Origin: Proteus mirabilis ATCC 29906
Lineage (GTDB): Bacteria > Pseudomonadota > Gammaproteobacteria > Enterobacterales > Enterobacteriaceae
Length of the DNA: 64,000 nt
Assembly (NCBI RefSeq): GCF_000160755.1
Contig: NZ_GG668577.1
Span: 185,964-249,963 of the forward strand
Direction: 5' to 3'
A program made the translations under genes and the position numbers. Within the stretch, counting starts at the first letter, position 1. The number at the start of each line of letters is the position of its first letter. Under the pieces are notes generated by a model. It saw nothing but the letters and a program-made list of their open reading frames with translations, was not told where the DNA came from and made no database searches. Shown piece after piece: positions 21,103 through 30,068 of this stretch.

Positions 21103-22848
21103 ATGAATGATATAGACCTATCAACGTGGCAAACATTCCGACGCTTATGGCCGATGATTCGGATCTTTAAAGCGGGGTTGTTTGCTGCAGCAGGCGCATT
21201 AATCATAAATGCGGGTGTTGATGCATTTATGATCTCTTTATTGAAACCTCTACTTGATGAAGGTTTCGGTAAAGCAAGTAATGATGTATTAAAATGGATG
21301 CCTTTAGCCGTTATTGGCCTGATAGTTCTGCGTGGTATATCTAACTTTATTTCTAGTTACTGCCTTTCTTGGGTATCAGGAAAAGTCGTGATGAATATGC
21401 GCCGTCGGCTGTTTTCTCATATTATGGGAATGCCGGTGAGCTTTTTTGATCAGCAATCTACAGGTACGTTATTATCACGTATTACCTATGATTCAGAACA
21501 GGTCGCTTCATCTTCATCAGGGGCTTTGATCACTGTTGTCCGTGAAGGGGCTTATATCATCGGCTTATTTGGCCTGATGTTCTACTATAGCTGGCAGTTA
21601 TCACTTATCTTGATTGTGATCGCACCTATTGTGGCGGTGGTGATCAGAATGGTATCAACACGCTTTAGAACCATCAGTAAGCGTATCCAAAATAGTATGG
21701 GGCAGGTGACAACAAGTGCTGAACAAATGCTTAAAGGCCATAAAGAAGTCTTAATTTTTAATGGTCAAGAAGTTGAGAATAAGCGCTTTAATCATGTCAG
21801 TAACCATATTCGTCGCCAAGGTATGCGTATGGTGGTGGCATCTTCTATATCAGATCCCATTATCCAGCTTATTGCTTCTTTTGCTTTAGCCTTTGTTTTA
21901 TATGCAGCCAGTTTTCCTGAGATTATGGATACCCTGACTGCAGGGACAATTACGGTGGTCTTCTCTTCAATGGTCGCTTTAATGCGCCCATTAAAATCAT
22001 TAACTAACGTTAATGCTCAATTCCAACGAGGCATGGCTGCTTGCCAAACATTATTTGCTATCCTTGATATGGAACAAGAGAAAGATACCGGCACCCTTGA
22101 GCTGAAAAAACCAACAGGTGATATTGAGTTCCGTAATGTCACTTTCCAATATATCACCAAAGATACACCTGCTTTGAAAAATCTGTCCTTCACTATTCCT
22201 GAAGGGAAAACAGTGGCACTAGTAGGGCGTTCAGGCTCAGGTAAATCTACTATTGCAAACCTCCTCACTCGTTTTTATGACGTTAACGAAGGGGAGATTT
22301 TGATCAATGGTCACGATATTCGTGATTACACATTAAGATCACTACGTAATCAGGTTGCGTTAGTTTCACAAAATGTGCATCTGTTTAATGAAACGGTAGC
22401 AAACAATATTGTTTATGCTTGTGAAGACCAATATACCCGTGAGGATATCGAGAAAGCGGCTAAAATGGCTCATGCTATGGACTTTATCCAAAAATTAGAT
22501 AATGGTCTCGATACTGAAATTGGTGAAAATGGCGTGTTGTTATCAGGTGGTCAGCGTCAACGTATTGCCATTGCAAGGGCACTATTGCGTGATGCGCCTA
22601 TTCTTATTTTAGATGAGGCAACTTCAGCATTAGATACTGAGTCAGAGCGGGCAATTCAAGCCGCACTTGATGAACTGCAAAAAAATAGAACATCATTAGT
22701 GATTGCTCACCGTCTATCAACCATTGAAAAAGCAGATGAAATTTTAGTGATTGAAGATGGGGAAATTGTTGAACGTGGTGCTCATCTTGATTTAATTGAG
22801 CGAAAAGGCGTTTATGCTCAGCTACACAGGATGCAATTTGGCAAATGA
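21103..22848 (+). CDS. msbA: Lipid A ABC transporter MsbA (ATP-binding/permease)
   Basis: 581 residues, against 582 in E. coli. The homodimer flips lipooligosaccharide (lipid A core) across the inner membrane. Six transmembrane helices are found in the first ~320 residues. The nucleotide domain has Walker [10 protein letters not shown] (near 375), signature [16 protein letters not shown] (near 480) and Walker [13 protein letters not shown]. Start ATG 21103 gives [17 protein letters not shown], matching E. coli; a TTG four codons earlier is not needed. It is essential in relatives. The stop overlaps the lpxK start (ATGA), so the two are translationally coupled. Confidence 0.97.
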   Translation: MNDIDLSTWQTFRRLWPMIRIFKAGLFAAAGALIINAGVDAFMISLLKPLLDEGFGKASNDVLKWMPLAVIGLIVLRGISNFISSYCLSWVSGKVVMNMRRRLFSHIMGMPVSFFDQQSTGTLLSRITYDSEQVASSSSGALITVVREGAYIIGLFGLMFYYSWQLSLILIVIAPIVAVVIRMVSTRFRTISKRIQNSMGQVTTSAEQMLKGHKEVLIFNGQEVENKRFNHVSNHIRRQGMRMVVASSISDPIIQLIASFALAFVLYAASFPEIMDTLTAGTITVVFSSMVALMRPLKSLTNVNAQFQRGMAACQTLFAILDMEQEKDTGTLELKKPTGDIEFRNVTFQYITKDTPALKNLSFTIPEGKTVALVGRSGSGKSTIANLLTRFYDVNEGEILINGHDIRDYTLRSLRNQVALVSQNVHLFNETVANNIVYACEDQYTREDIEKAAKMAHAMDFIQKLDNGLDTEIGENGVLLSGGQRQRIAIARALLRDAPILILDEATSALDTESERAIQAALDELQKNRTSLVIAHRLSTIEKADEILVIEDGEIVERGAHLDLIERKGVYAQLHRMQFGK

Positions 22849-23846
22849 TTGAGCGGATTTGGTCTGGTAAATCGTGGTGTTACCTTCTTTTATTGCCTTT
22901 TTCATGGCTCTATGGGGCGATCAGCCTTTTTAGGCGTTTTGCCTATAAACAAGGCTGGTTATCCTCATGGAAATCCCCCGTACCTGTTGTTGTGGTAGGT
23001 AACTTAACGGCGGGAGGTAATGGTAAAACACCAGTGGTGATTTGGCTTGTTGAGCAATTAAAAGCACAAGGCTTTAAACCTGCGGTTGTTTCTCGTGGTT
23101 ATGGCGGGAAATCAGACCAATATCCTTTATTATTGTCGCCAGAAACACAGCCGGCCGTTGCAGGAGATGAACCGGTTTTAATTTATCATCGCACTGGCGT
23201 ACCTGTTGCCGTTGCACCTTCTCGCAGTGATGCAGTCAAAGCGCTATTAGCGCAATATGATCTTGATATTATTATTACTGATGATGGATTACAGCATTAT
23301 GCCCTACAGCGAGATTATGAAATCGTTGTTATTGATGGACAACGGCGTTTTGGTAATGGCTGGTGGTTGCCCGCAGGGCCGATGAGAGAGCGCGCTCATC
23401 GTCTTGATTCTGTTAATGCGGTTATTGTCAATGGTGGTGATTGTCAAGCGAATGAAATAGCGATGAGTTTAGAGGGAGAAATCGCGGTAAATCTAAAGAC
23501 AGGTGAGAAAAAAGCCATTACTGAGTTGGGTAATGCAGTTGCTATGGCAGGGATTGGTCATCCTCCTCGTTTCTTTAATTCCTTGCAAGATAAAGGGGTT
23601 AAGTTAATTGCAACTAAAGCCTTTAATGATCATAGTGAATATACCCTACAAGAGTTACAAATACTGACGCCTCACCAAGAGCCTCTGATTATGACAGAAA
23701 AAGACGCAGTTAAATGCCAGCATTTTGCGCAAAACAACTGGTGGTATTTGCCTGTCAGTGCGGTATTGAAAGATCTATCTGTGCTAAATCAAGTCAGCCA
23801 ATTAGTGACAACGCGAAAAAAACTTGTATATGATCTGAAACAATGA
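22845..23846 (+). CDS. lpxK: Tetraacyldisaccharide 4'-kinase
   Basis: 333 residues, near the E. coli length (328). It phosphorylates the 4' position of the lipid A disaccharide at the inner membrane. An N-terminal hydrophobic helix (residues ~10-28) is followed by the P-loop [12 protein letters not shown] at 52-63 and [19 protein letters not shown] with the catalytic Asp region. The gene overlaps msbA by four bases (ATGA). In E. coli ycaQ follows; here there is a ~500-base gap and then a cold-shock-domain gene. Confidence 0.97.
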   Translation: MIERIWSGKSWCYLLLLPFSWLYGAISLFRRFAYKQGWLSSWKSPVPVVVVGNLTAGGNGKTPVVIWLVEQLKAQGFKPAVVSRGYGGKSDQYPLLLSPETQPAVAGDEPVLIYHRTGVPVAVAPSRSDAVKALLAQYDLDIIITDDGLQHYALQRDYEIVVIDGQRRFGNGWWLPAGPMRERAHRLDSVNAVIVNGGDCQANEIAMSLEGEIAVNLKTGEKKAITELGNAVAMAGIGHPPRFFNSLQDKGVKLIATKAFNDHSEYTLQELQILTPHQEPLIMTEKDAVKCQHFAQNNWWYLPVSAVLKDLSVLNQVSQLVTTRKKLVYDLKQ

Positions 23847-24341
23847 TATTTATAATGGAAATCAGGATAGCGTTACATAAAGATTACCTACCCACTAATC
23901 GCATACCGCTTTTGTCGTAGTTCAATTTAACTCGCTAATACCCTATCTACTCAAAAGCCTTGTGTGGAGAGTTTTTAGATCTTTATTGTAGAGTTAATAT
24001 TGTTATGCTGTGGATATTATTCATGCTTGATAGTTAAAATGCTTTCGAATAGAAATTACTTTATCATTTATATCAAGCAAGTTTATTGATAGGTACAGGC
24101 TACAATATAGAACATGTCATATATTTGTCATGAATATTTTGTAGTTTAGTGTCTGTTCAATAAATAGTTATCTAATTTAGCTATCACGATTTTGAACATT
24201 TATATTGAATAATAAAATGCACTACTTAAATTAATGTGTTCAGAATTTAATGGGGTTTTATATAAGAAGACTTAATAAAAAGTAGAATGCATGTGTATAG
24301 AAGATAAAAACTATACAAAGAACAAAAGGAGTTTATCTATC
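23847..24341. other. Intergenic region lpxK to cold-shock gene
   Basis: 495 AT-rich bases with no gene seen and no clear terminator after lpxK. A TATATA box near 24260 could be a -10 for the csp-like gene. If so, a ~75-base leader precedes it. The E. coli neighbour ycaQ is absent. Confidence 0.4.
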
Positions 24342-24557
24342 ATGACATTACAATTAAGAATGGGTCGCGTAAAATGGTTTGACAATAATAAAGGATATGG
24401 TCTTATTGTTGCAAAAGATCTTGAACAAGATATTTACGTCAATAAAAAAGCGATTGCCAATACAAAAAATAAAGCACTAACCGAAGGCCAAGACGTTGAG
24501 TTTTCTGTTATCAAAACAGCAGCAGGTCTAGAAGCCGCTGATGTTATCGGGTTCTAA
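24342..24557 (+). CDS. Divergent cold-shock-domain protein
   Basis: 71 residues, the usual Csp size. Start ATG 24342 is chosen because AAAGGAG lies ten bases upstream and the fold begins at once; the frame is open 17 codons further up, to ATG 24291. Cold-shock domains bind single-stranded nucleic acid through RNP1 (KGFGFI) and RNP2 (VFVHF). Here RNP1 is KGYGLI (17-22) and RNP2 is IYVNK (31-35): the second RNP1 Phe is Leu, and the His and Phe of RNP2 are Asn and Lys. It should fold as an OB barrel but may bind RNA more weakly or with other specificity. It sits between lpxK and ycaR, where E. coli has ycaQ. It is not close enough to CspA, C, D or E to name. Confidence 0.85.
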   Translation: MTLQLRMGRVKWFDNNKGYGLIVAKDLEQDIYVNKKAIANTKNKALTEGQDVEFSVIKTAAGLEAADVIGF

Positions 24558-24971
24558 ATAGTCGACACCTATAATAAATGGGCAAGACCATGTTTTAACC
24601 TATTGATTTAATTAAAATCTATCATTACGTTGATGCAAAAAGGATAAAATAAGACGTTATCACTGATTGCTCAAGGTAATATAAAATGGTTGCCACGTTA
24701 ATTAGAATGCAATAAAGATAATAAAAAGGTTAAATTATTATCAATAAAAGCGGAATGTAATTCTTTATTAATGATGTTGCAGACAAAACGATAAAAGGCC
24801 ACATTATTGTGGCTTTTTTGTTGCTTATAGTGAAAAAGAAAATAGTAAATTTATTAATAGAGAAAATATTTAGCGAATAATTACCAAACCCGCGGTGTAG
24901 AGTATTAACGCTGATCCTTCCTTATGATATCCTTTTATCCTATAACATGATTAACCCTTGTGAGGGACAAA
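24558..24971. other. Intergenic region after the cold-shock gene
   Basis: 414 bases without a convincing gene. A short stretch at about 24671-24697 could encode GNIKWL, like the start of a cold-shock domain, but the frame stops within four codons. It may be a decayed csp copy. A good terminator lies at 24793-24819. The ycaR promoter should lie between it and 24971. Confidence 0.4.
24793..24819 (+). terminator. Terminator before ycaR
   Basis: Hairpin AAAAGGCCACA-TTAT-TGTGGCTTTTTT, ~10 bp with one G-T pair and a six-base T run. It is 236 bases after the csp-like stop, so either that transcript is long or another RNA ends here. Confidence 0.75.
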
Positions 24972-25151
24972 ATGGATCACCGCTTACTCGAAATTATTGC
25001 TTGCCCAGTTTGCCATGGCAAACTTATCTTTGATAAAGAAAATTCAGAGCTTATCTGCAAAATTGATCATCTCGCTTATCCTGTTCGTGACAATATTCCG
25101 GTTCTACTAGAGAATGAAGCCAGAGAGTTGTCATTAGAAGAGGAAAAATAA
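24972..25151 (+). CDS. ycaR: Trm112-like zinc-ribbon protein YcaR
   Basis: 59 residues, close to E. coli YcaR (60). Two cysteines in [10 protein letters not shown] form the N-terminal half of a Trm112-type zinc site; a third Cys is in [13 protein letters not shown]. The N-terminus [14 protein letters not shown] is nearly identical to E. coli, so ATG 24972 is the start rather than the GTG four codons earlier; GAGGG just upstream serves as the ribosome site. It is four bases from kdsB and is co-transcribed. Its role in E. coli is not settled. Confidence 0.93.
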   Translation: MDHRLLEIIACPVCHGKLIFDKENSELICKIDHLAYPVRDNIPVLLENEARELSLEEEK

Positions 25152-25155
25152 CCTA

Positions 25156-25917
25156 ATGTTTACGGTCATTATCCCAGGTCGATATGCGTCGACTCGGTTA
25201 CCCGGTAAGCCACTTGCTGATATTCATGGCAAACCGATGATTGTTCGTGTTATGGAACAAGCAAAGCGTTCAGGTGCTAAACGTGTCATTGTTGCAACTG
25301 ATAACTTAGATGTGGTTCGTGCTGTTGAACAAGCGGGTGGAGAAGCGTGTATGACCCGTGAAGACCACCACTCAGGTACAGAGCGTTTAGCTGAGGTTAT
25401 CGAAAAATATCAATTCGCAGATGATGAGATAATCGTTAATGTACAAGGCGATGAACCACTTATTCCACCCGCAATTATTACGCAAGTGGCAGAAAATTTA
25501 GCTAATTGTGGTGCAGGTATGGCAACTCTTGCTGTGCCTATCGTCGACTCAAAAGAAGCCTTTAATCCTAACGCTGTAAAAGTGGTTATGGATGCGAAAG
25601 GTTTTGCACTGTACTTTTCTCGAGCCACTATTCCTTGGGAAAGAGATCGTTTTAATCTCTCTCATGATGAAATAGGCGAGCATTACTTACGTCATATCGG
25701 TATTTACGCTTATCGTGCAGGCTTTATTCGTCGTTATATTACTTGGGAGCCAAGCCCATTGGAGTCTATCGAAATGTTAGAGCAGCTGCGTGTATTGTGG
25801 TATGGCGAGAAAATCCATGTAGCAAAAGCGCTTGAAGTACCGGGTGTCGGGGTTGATACTCAAGATGACTTAATTGCCGCGAGAGCCGCTTTTCGGGCAC
25901 TAAACCAAGAGTTCTAA
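25156..25917 (+). CDS. kdsB: 3-deoxy-manno-octulosonate cytidylyltransferase
   Basis: 253 residues, near the E. coli length (248). It makes CMP-Kdo from CTP and Kdo, the activated donor for the lipopolysaccharide inner core. The nucleotidyltransferase signature [19 protein letters not shown] is at the N-terminus, and [12 protein letters not shown] (near 95) holds the metal-binding Asp. It is translated four bases after ycaR. A terminator follows 29 bases after the stop. Confidence 0.97.
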   Translation: MFTVIIPGRYASTRLPGKPLADIHGKPMIVRVMEQAKRSGAKRVIVATDNLDVVRAVEQAGGEACMTREDHHSGTERLAEVIEKYQFADDEIIVNVQGDEPLIPPAIITQVAENLANCGAGMATLAVPIVDSKEAFNPNAVKVVMDAKGFALYFSRATIPWERDRFNLSHDEIGEHYLRHIGIYAYRAGFIRRYITWEPSPLESIEMLEQLRVLWYGEKIHVAKALEVPGVGVDTQDDLIAARAAFRALNQEF

Positions 25918-25946
25918 TATTTGCAGTATATTGCAAATTAATGTTT

Positions 25947-25977
25947 AACGGCACTGGTATTCAGTGCCGTTGTTGTT
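25947..25977 (+). terminator. kdsB: Terminator after kdsB
   Basis: Perfect 10-bp stem AACGGCACTG / CAGTGCCGTT with a 5-base loop, then TGTTGTTTTC. It also faces the convergent elyC gene. Confidence 0.78.
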
Positions 25978-26040
25978 TTCTACCATCGATAAAAAAGAGG
26001 ATTGATTATTTTTTTACCTAATGATCTCATTCTTCATACG

Positions 26041-26871
26041 CTATTTTATGCCATTGTCAGCTTCATTTTTATTCTCAACAACCGCCTCTATATTAGATGA
26101 TTCGCTAGGCTTTATGGTTTGCCAAATCGAGCCGATAAATTCATACCATGCTCGCTCACTATGCTGAAAATAATACGCGGAAGGGGTATATTTTTCCCAA
26201 GGATGCAGTGGGGTAGTAATGGCTAGCTGATTAGCAGGTGCAACAATAGGGTGCATACCTCTAGCTAAAAAGAAACGTTCTGCTCGCGCTAAATGGTTTG
26301 CTGAGGTCACCAATAAAAAAGGTTGTTTACCGATAAGTTTATCCACTTCATACGCTTCTTCTTCGGTATCTTTAGGTTGAGAAAGGGCGATCGTTTTTTC
26401 TGCTGGAACACCTAATGATTGTGCAACTTGTGCAGCCACTTCGGCGCTACTTATTTTATTGACGCCGGCACCACCGGTAAAAATTAAGCTGGCATTAGGA
26501 TAACGATAATAAAGCCTTACGCCTTCAGCAACACGAAATAAGCTATTATTTAGCAGGTTAGCACTAGGAGCCCATTCAGGATTATAAGTAAAACCGCCCC
26601 CTAAAACGACAATGTAGTTAACATCTTGTGGTGAGTTTTCGCGTAATTCATAACGTGCTTGATACGCTTTTTCACTCGGCATCAATAGAGTATCTGCGAC
26701 AGGTTGCATGCCTAACAGCGTAAGTAACACAATCACGATAGTGAGTACGCTTTTTCCTGTTTTTTGCCAACGAGTAAACCACAGTAAAATAAGCGCAAAA
26801 AAAGCAATTATTAATAACAGCGGTAGTGGCATGATTAGGCTACCAAGATATTTTTTGAGCAAAAACAGCAT
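26041..26871 (-). CDS. elyC: Envelope biogenesis factor ElyC (DUF218)
   Basis: 276 residues from the start chosen. Two membrane helices fill the first ~60 residues, followed by a DUF218 domain with YIVVLGGGFTYNPEWAPSAN, LIFTGGAG and LLVTSANHLARAERFF. In E. coli ElyC (YcbC, ~259 residues) supports peptidoglycan assembly at low temperature by an unresolved mechanism in the periplasm/inner membrane. The frame extends 28 codons further up to 26955, but E. coli homology begins at MLFLLKK and ATG 26871 has AGGAAG seven bases upstream. It is convergent with kdsB and divergent from cmoM. The C-terminal tail is longer and more acidic than in E. coli. Confidence 0.92.
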   Translation of the reverse strand: MLFLLKKYLGSLIMPLPLLLIIAFFALILLWFTRWQKTGKSVLTIVIVLLTLLGMQPVADTLLMPSEKAYQARYELRENSPQDVNYIVVLGGGFTYNPEWAPSANLLNNSLFRVAEGVRLYYRYPNASLIFTGGAGVNKISSAEVAAQVAQSLGVPAEKTIALSQPKDTEEEAYEVDKLIGKQPFLLVTSANHLARAERFFLARGMHPIVAPANQLAITTPLHPWEKYTPSAYYFQHSERAWYEFIGSIWQTIKPSESSNIEAVVENKNEADNGIK

Positions 26872-27250
26872 AAATCTTCCTAAGTTGAGTGAAATGTCAG
26901 CAACTGAGAGTAAAAATCTAGTGAAAACTAGGGGATTGATAAAGCATTGTGTCAAAATAGCGTATAAGTATAGTTTTTACTAAATGCTAACGAACAGAAA
27001 TACTCACTAATTTAGAAATTGTAAAACGATAAACGTTTGAGCGTTAATTTTTTCATTAATAAGCGTTATATTTATACTGCGCTTTGCGAATAATCTGATT
27101 CATGGCTTATTTTGTGATTGAAAACAGCCAGTATCATCGAACACTGGTAAAATTGTTGTCTTTGTTTACCTTCAGTACAGTGTCTCATATTTTTGAATTT
27201 ATCAGAATGCAAAGAGCGCAAGTAACAAGTTGTTATCATGAGGCGTTTTA
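26872..27250. other. Divergent control region elyC/cmoM
   Basis: 379 bases with no gene. It must carry the promoters of elyC (minus) and of the cmoM-mukFEB operon (plus). AT-rich; I cannot pick the elements reliably. The purine-rich GAGG just before 27251 is the cmoM ribosome site. Confidence 0.4.
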
Positions 27251-28024
27251 ATGTCAGACCGTAATTTTGACGATATTGCTGATAAATTCTCTCGCAATAT
27301 CTATGGCACAACAAAAGGAAAAATCCGCCAAGCGGTGATTTGGGATGATTTACAACAATTATTAACTCAACTCCCTGATCGTCCGTTGCGTATTTTAGAT
27401 GCGGGGGGTGGTGAAGGTTATTTTTCCAGACAACTGGCAAAATTAGGGCACCAGATAATTTTATGTGATCTATCACAAGAGATGCTTAACCGCGCACAAG
27501 AAGCGGCTATTGATGAAGGTGTTGTCAATCAAATGACGTTTATTTGTTGTGCAGCACAAGAGATAAACCAGCATCTAGATGATGGTGTTGACTTAATTCT
27601 ATTCCATGCCGTATTAGAGTGGATCACAGATCAGAAAAACGCCATAAATGTCCTTACCGATATGCTACTTCCTAATGGTATCCTATCGTTAATGTTTTAC
27701 AATGCGAATGGTATTGTCATGAGAAATGCTATTTTGGGAAATTTCCATTTGGCAAATCCGGAAATACCACGCAGAAGAAAACGCTCATTATCCCCACAAA
27801 ATCCGCTACAACCTGAGGATGTTTATCAATGGTTAGCGTCATTTTCAATGACGATTTTAGGAAAAACGGGAGTGCGTGTTTTTCATGACTATTTGCAAAG
27901 TCGTCAGTTGCAAAATAAAGATTTTCCAGCGTTGCTTGCCTTAGAGCAACGCTATTGTCGGCAAGAGCCCTATATCAGTCTGGGGCGTTACATTCATGTC
28001 ATGGCACAAAAGTGTGTAAATTAA
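27251..28024 (+). CDS. cmoM: tRNA 5-carboxymethoxyuridine methyltransferase CmoM
   Basis: 257 residues, near the E. coli length (261). A class I SAM methyltransferase that adds the methyl ester to cmo5U34 of certain tRNAs (formerly SmtA). SAM motif I is RILDAGGGEGYFSRQLAK near 50-65, and the segment FHAVLEWITDQK follows at ~115. N-terminal DRNFDDIADKFSRNIYGTTKG matches E. coli almost exactly. It is the first gene of the cmoM-mukF-mukE-mukB operon, nine bases ahead of mukF, an arrangement kept in enterobacteria for no known functional reason. Confidence 0.96.
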   Translation: MSDRNFDDIADKFSRNIYGTTKGKIRQAVIWDDLQQLLTQLPDRPLRILDAGGGEGYFSRQLAKLGHQIILCDLSQEMLNRAQEAAIDEGVVNQMTFICCAAQEINQHLDDGVDLILFHAVLEWITDQKNAINVLTDMLLPNGILSLMFYNANGIVMRNAILGNFHLANPEIPRRRKRSLSPQNPLQPEDVYQWLASFSMTILGKTGVRVFHDYLQSRQLQNKDFPALLALEQRYCRQEPYISLGRYIHVMAQKCVN

Positions 28025-28033
28025 GGATGTACT

Positions 28034-29356
28034 ATGAGTGATTTTACCCAGACCGTTCCTGAGTTAGTGTCTTGGGCGAGAAAAAATGATTTCTCTATTT
28101 CACTGCCACCGGAAAGGTTAGCTTTTTTGATGGCAGTTGCTGTATTAAACAGCGAACGCCTTGATGGCGAGATGAGTGAAGGGGAGTTGATTGATGCCTT
28201 TCGAGAGGTGTGTAAAGGCTTTGATCAACCCGCAGAATCAATACAAGTTCGTGCTAATAATGCCATTAATGATATGGTCAAGCAGCGGCTTTTTAACCGT
28301 TTTACCAGTGAACTGGTAGAAGGTAATGCGATATATCGTTTAACGCCATTAGGTATTGGCATCAGTGATTACTACATTCGTCAACGTGAGTTTTCATCAC
28401 TACGCTTGTCGATGCAGCTGTCAATTGTGGCAAGTGAGTTAGATTCAGCGGCAAGTGCTGCAGAAGAAGGTGGTGATGCATACCATTGGCATCGTAATGT
28501 TTTTGCACCATTAAAATATTCGGTGGCTGAGATATTCGATAGCATCGATTTATCTCAACGCATTATGGATGAACAGCAAAATATCGTTAAAGAAGATATT
28601 GCTGCACTATTAAACCAAGATTGGCAAGCTGCCATTTCAAACTGTGAACAATTACTATCTGAAACCTCTGGGACATTAAGAGAGTTACAAGACACACTGG
28701 AAGCGGCAGGGGACAAATTACAAGCGAATCTATTACGTATTCAAGAAGCGAATATGAGTTCAGGCCATGTCGACCAAATAGATACTTTAGTTTTTGAGTT
28801 ACAAAGCAAACTTGACCGTATTATTAGTTGGGGACAGCAATCTATCGATTTATGGATAGGTTACGATAGGCATGTGCATAAATTTATTCGCACGGCGATA
28901 GATATGGATAAAAACCGTATTTTTTCACGTCGCCTACGCCAATCCGTACAAAACTATTTCGACAGCCCATGGGCATTAACTTATGCTAATGCGGATAGGC
29001 TATTTGATATGCGTGATGAAGAGCTTGTGTTGCGAGATGAAGAAGTGACCGGGGAATTGCCTGAAGAGCTGGAATATCAAATGTTCAGTGAAGTAAATGA
29101 ACAAATTGCTCAATGGGTTGAACAAGAGCTGGCTGCTTATAAATTAGAACAACGAGCGTTAGATCTCAGTTCAGTATTAGTTGAGTATCTTAATCGTTAT
29201 CCACAACAGAAGCATTTTGATGTGGCACGGATTGTCATTGATCAAGCGGTACGATTAGGTGTCGCGCAAGCTGAACTTGCAGGATTGCCAGCAAAATGGG
29301 CAGAAATTAACGAATATGGAGCTAAGGTACAAGCGCATGTCATCGATACATACTGA
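28034..29356 (+). CDS. mukF: Chromosome partition protein MukF (kleisin)
   Basis: 440 residues, the E. coli length. It is the kleisin that bridges the MukB heads and binds MukE dimers in the MukBEF condensin. The N-terminal winged-helix dimerisation domain (about 1-110), a helical middle ([22 protein letters not shown] region) and a C-terminal winged helix are expected from the family and fit the length. No motif is missing. ATG 28034 has AAGGATG upstream. The 3' end overlaps mukE by 20 bases in another frame. Confidence 0.97.
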   Translation: MSDFTQTVPELVSWARKNDFSISLPPERLAFLMAVAVLNSERLDGEMSEGELIDAFREVCKGFDQPAESIQVRANNAINDMVKQRLFNRFTSELVEGNAIYRLTPLGIGISDYYIRQREFSSLRLSMQLSIVASELDSAASAAEEGGDAYHWHRNVFAPLKYSVAEIFDSIDLSQRIMDEQQNIVKEDIAALLNQDWQAAISNCEQLLSETSGTLRELQDTLEAAGDKLQANLLRIQEANMSSGHVDQIDTLVFELQSKLDRIISWGQQSIDLWIGYDRHVHKFIRTAIDMDKNRIFSRRLRQSVQNYFDSPWALTYANADRLFDMRDEELVLRDEEVTGELPEELEYQMFSEVNEQIAQWVEQELAAYKLEQRALDLSSVLVEYLNRYPQQKHFDVARIVIDQAVRLGVAQAELAGLPAKWAEINEYGAKVQAHVIDTY

Positions 29357-30068
29357 ACAATTTATACCAGCTAAATTAGCACAGGCATTAGCGAATTCAC
29401 TTTTTCCTGAACTGGATAGTCAGCTACGTGCAGGTCGACATATTGGTATAGACTCACTAGATAACCATGCTTTTTTGATGGACTTTCAAGATGAGTTAAC
29501 AGATTTTTATGCGCGTTATAATGTCGAATTAATTCGAGCACCTGAAGGCTTTTTTTACTTACGCCCCCGTTCAACGACGCTTATTCCTCGTTCAGTGCTT
29601 TCTGAAATGGATATGTTGGTCGGCAAAATTCTTTGTTATCTCTACCTTAGCCCTGAGCGATTAGCTAATCAGGGGATCTTCACTGTACAAGAATTATTTG
29701 ATGAATTACGTACACTGGCCGATGAAAGCAAATTGTTACGCTTAGTTAATCAACGCTCAACAGGATCGGATTTAGACCTACAAAAACTGCAAGAGAAAAT
29801 GAGAACGTCACTTAACCGACTACGTCGTTTAGGGATGATTTCGTTTTTACCCAATGATACGCAACGTTTTTTAATTACTGAATCGGTGTTTCGCTTTGGT
29901 GCTGATGTGCGTAGTGGTGACTCTCCTCTTGAAGCGCAAATGCGTATGATCCGCGATGGTGAAGCTATGCCACTAGAGCAAGATAGCGAGCCAAGTGATG
30001 ACGATGAACAGGAAGATGAGCAATTAGAGTCCAGTGAAGATGATGATGCAGAGGAAGAAAATAAATGA
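29337..30068 (+). CDS. mukE: Chromosome partition protein MukE
   Basis: 243 residues from the ATG chosen, slightly longer than E. coli MukE (234). It binds MukF and regulates the MukB ATPase and DNA binding. NPLFP-like N-terminus ([24 protein letters not shown]) and [19 protein letters not shown] are conserved. The open frame begins at 29259, but homology starts at MSSIHTEQF, 20 bases inside the end of mukF. The C-terminal ~30 residues are an acidic Asp/Glu-rich tail with almost no other residue type, longer than in E. coli. The stop overlaps the mukB start (ATGA). Confidence 0.96.
   Translation: MSSIHTEQFIPAKLAQALANSLFPELDSQLRAGRHIGIDSLDNHAFLMDFQDELTDFYARYNVELIRAPEGFFYLRPRSTTLIPRSVLSEMDMLVGKILCYLYLSPERLANQGIFTVQELFDELRTLADESKLLRLVNQRSTGSDLDLQKLQEKMRTSLNRLRRLGMISFLPNDTQRFLITESVFRFGADVRSGDSPLEAQMRMIRDGEAMPLEQDSEPSDDDEQEDEQLESSEDDDAEEENK

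Noticed and set aside
27072..27476. 134-codon minus-strand frame overlapping cmoM
   Set aside because: It overlaps the start of the well conserved cmoM in the opposite direction and resembles no family; it is a shadow frame.
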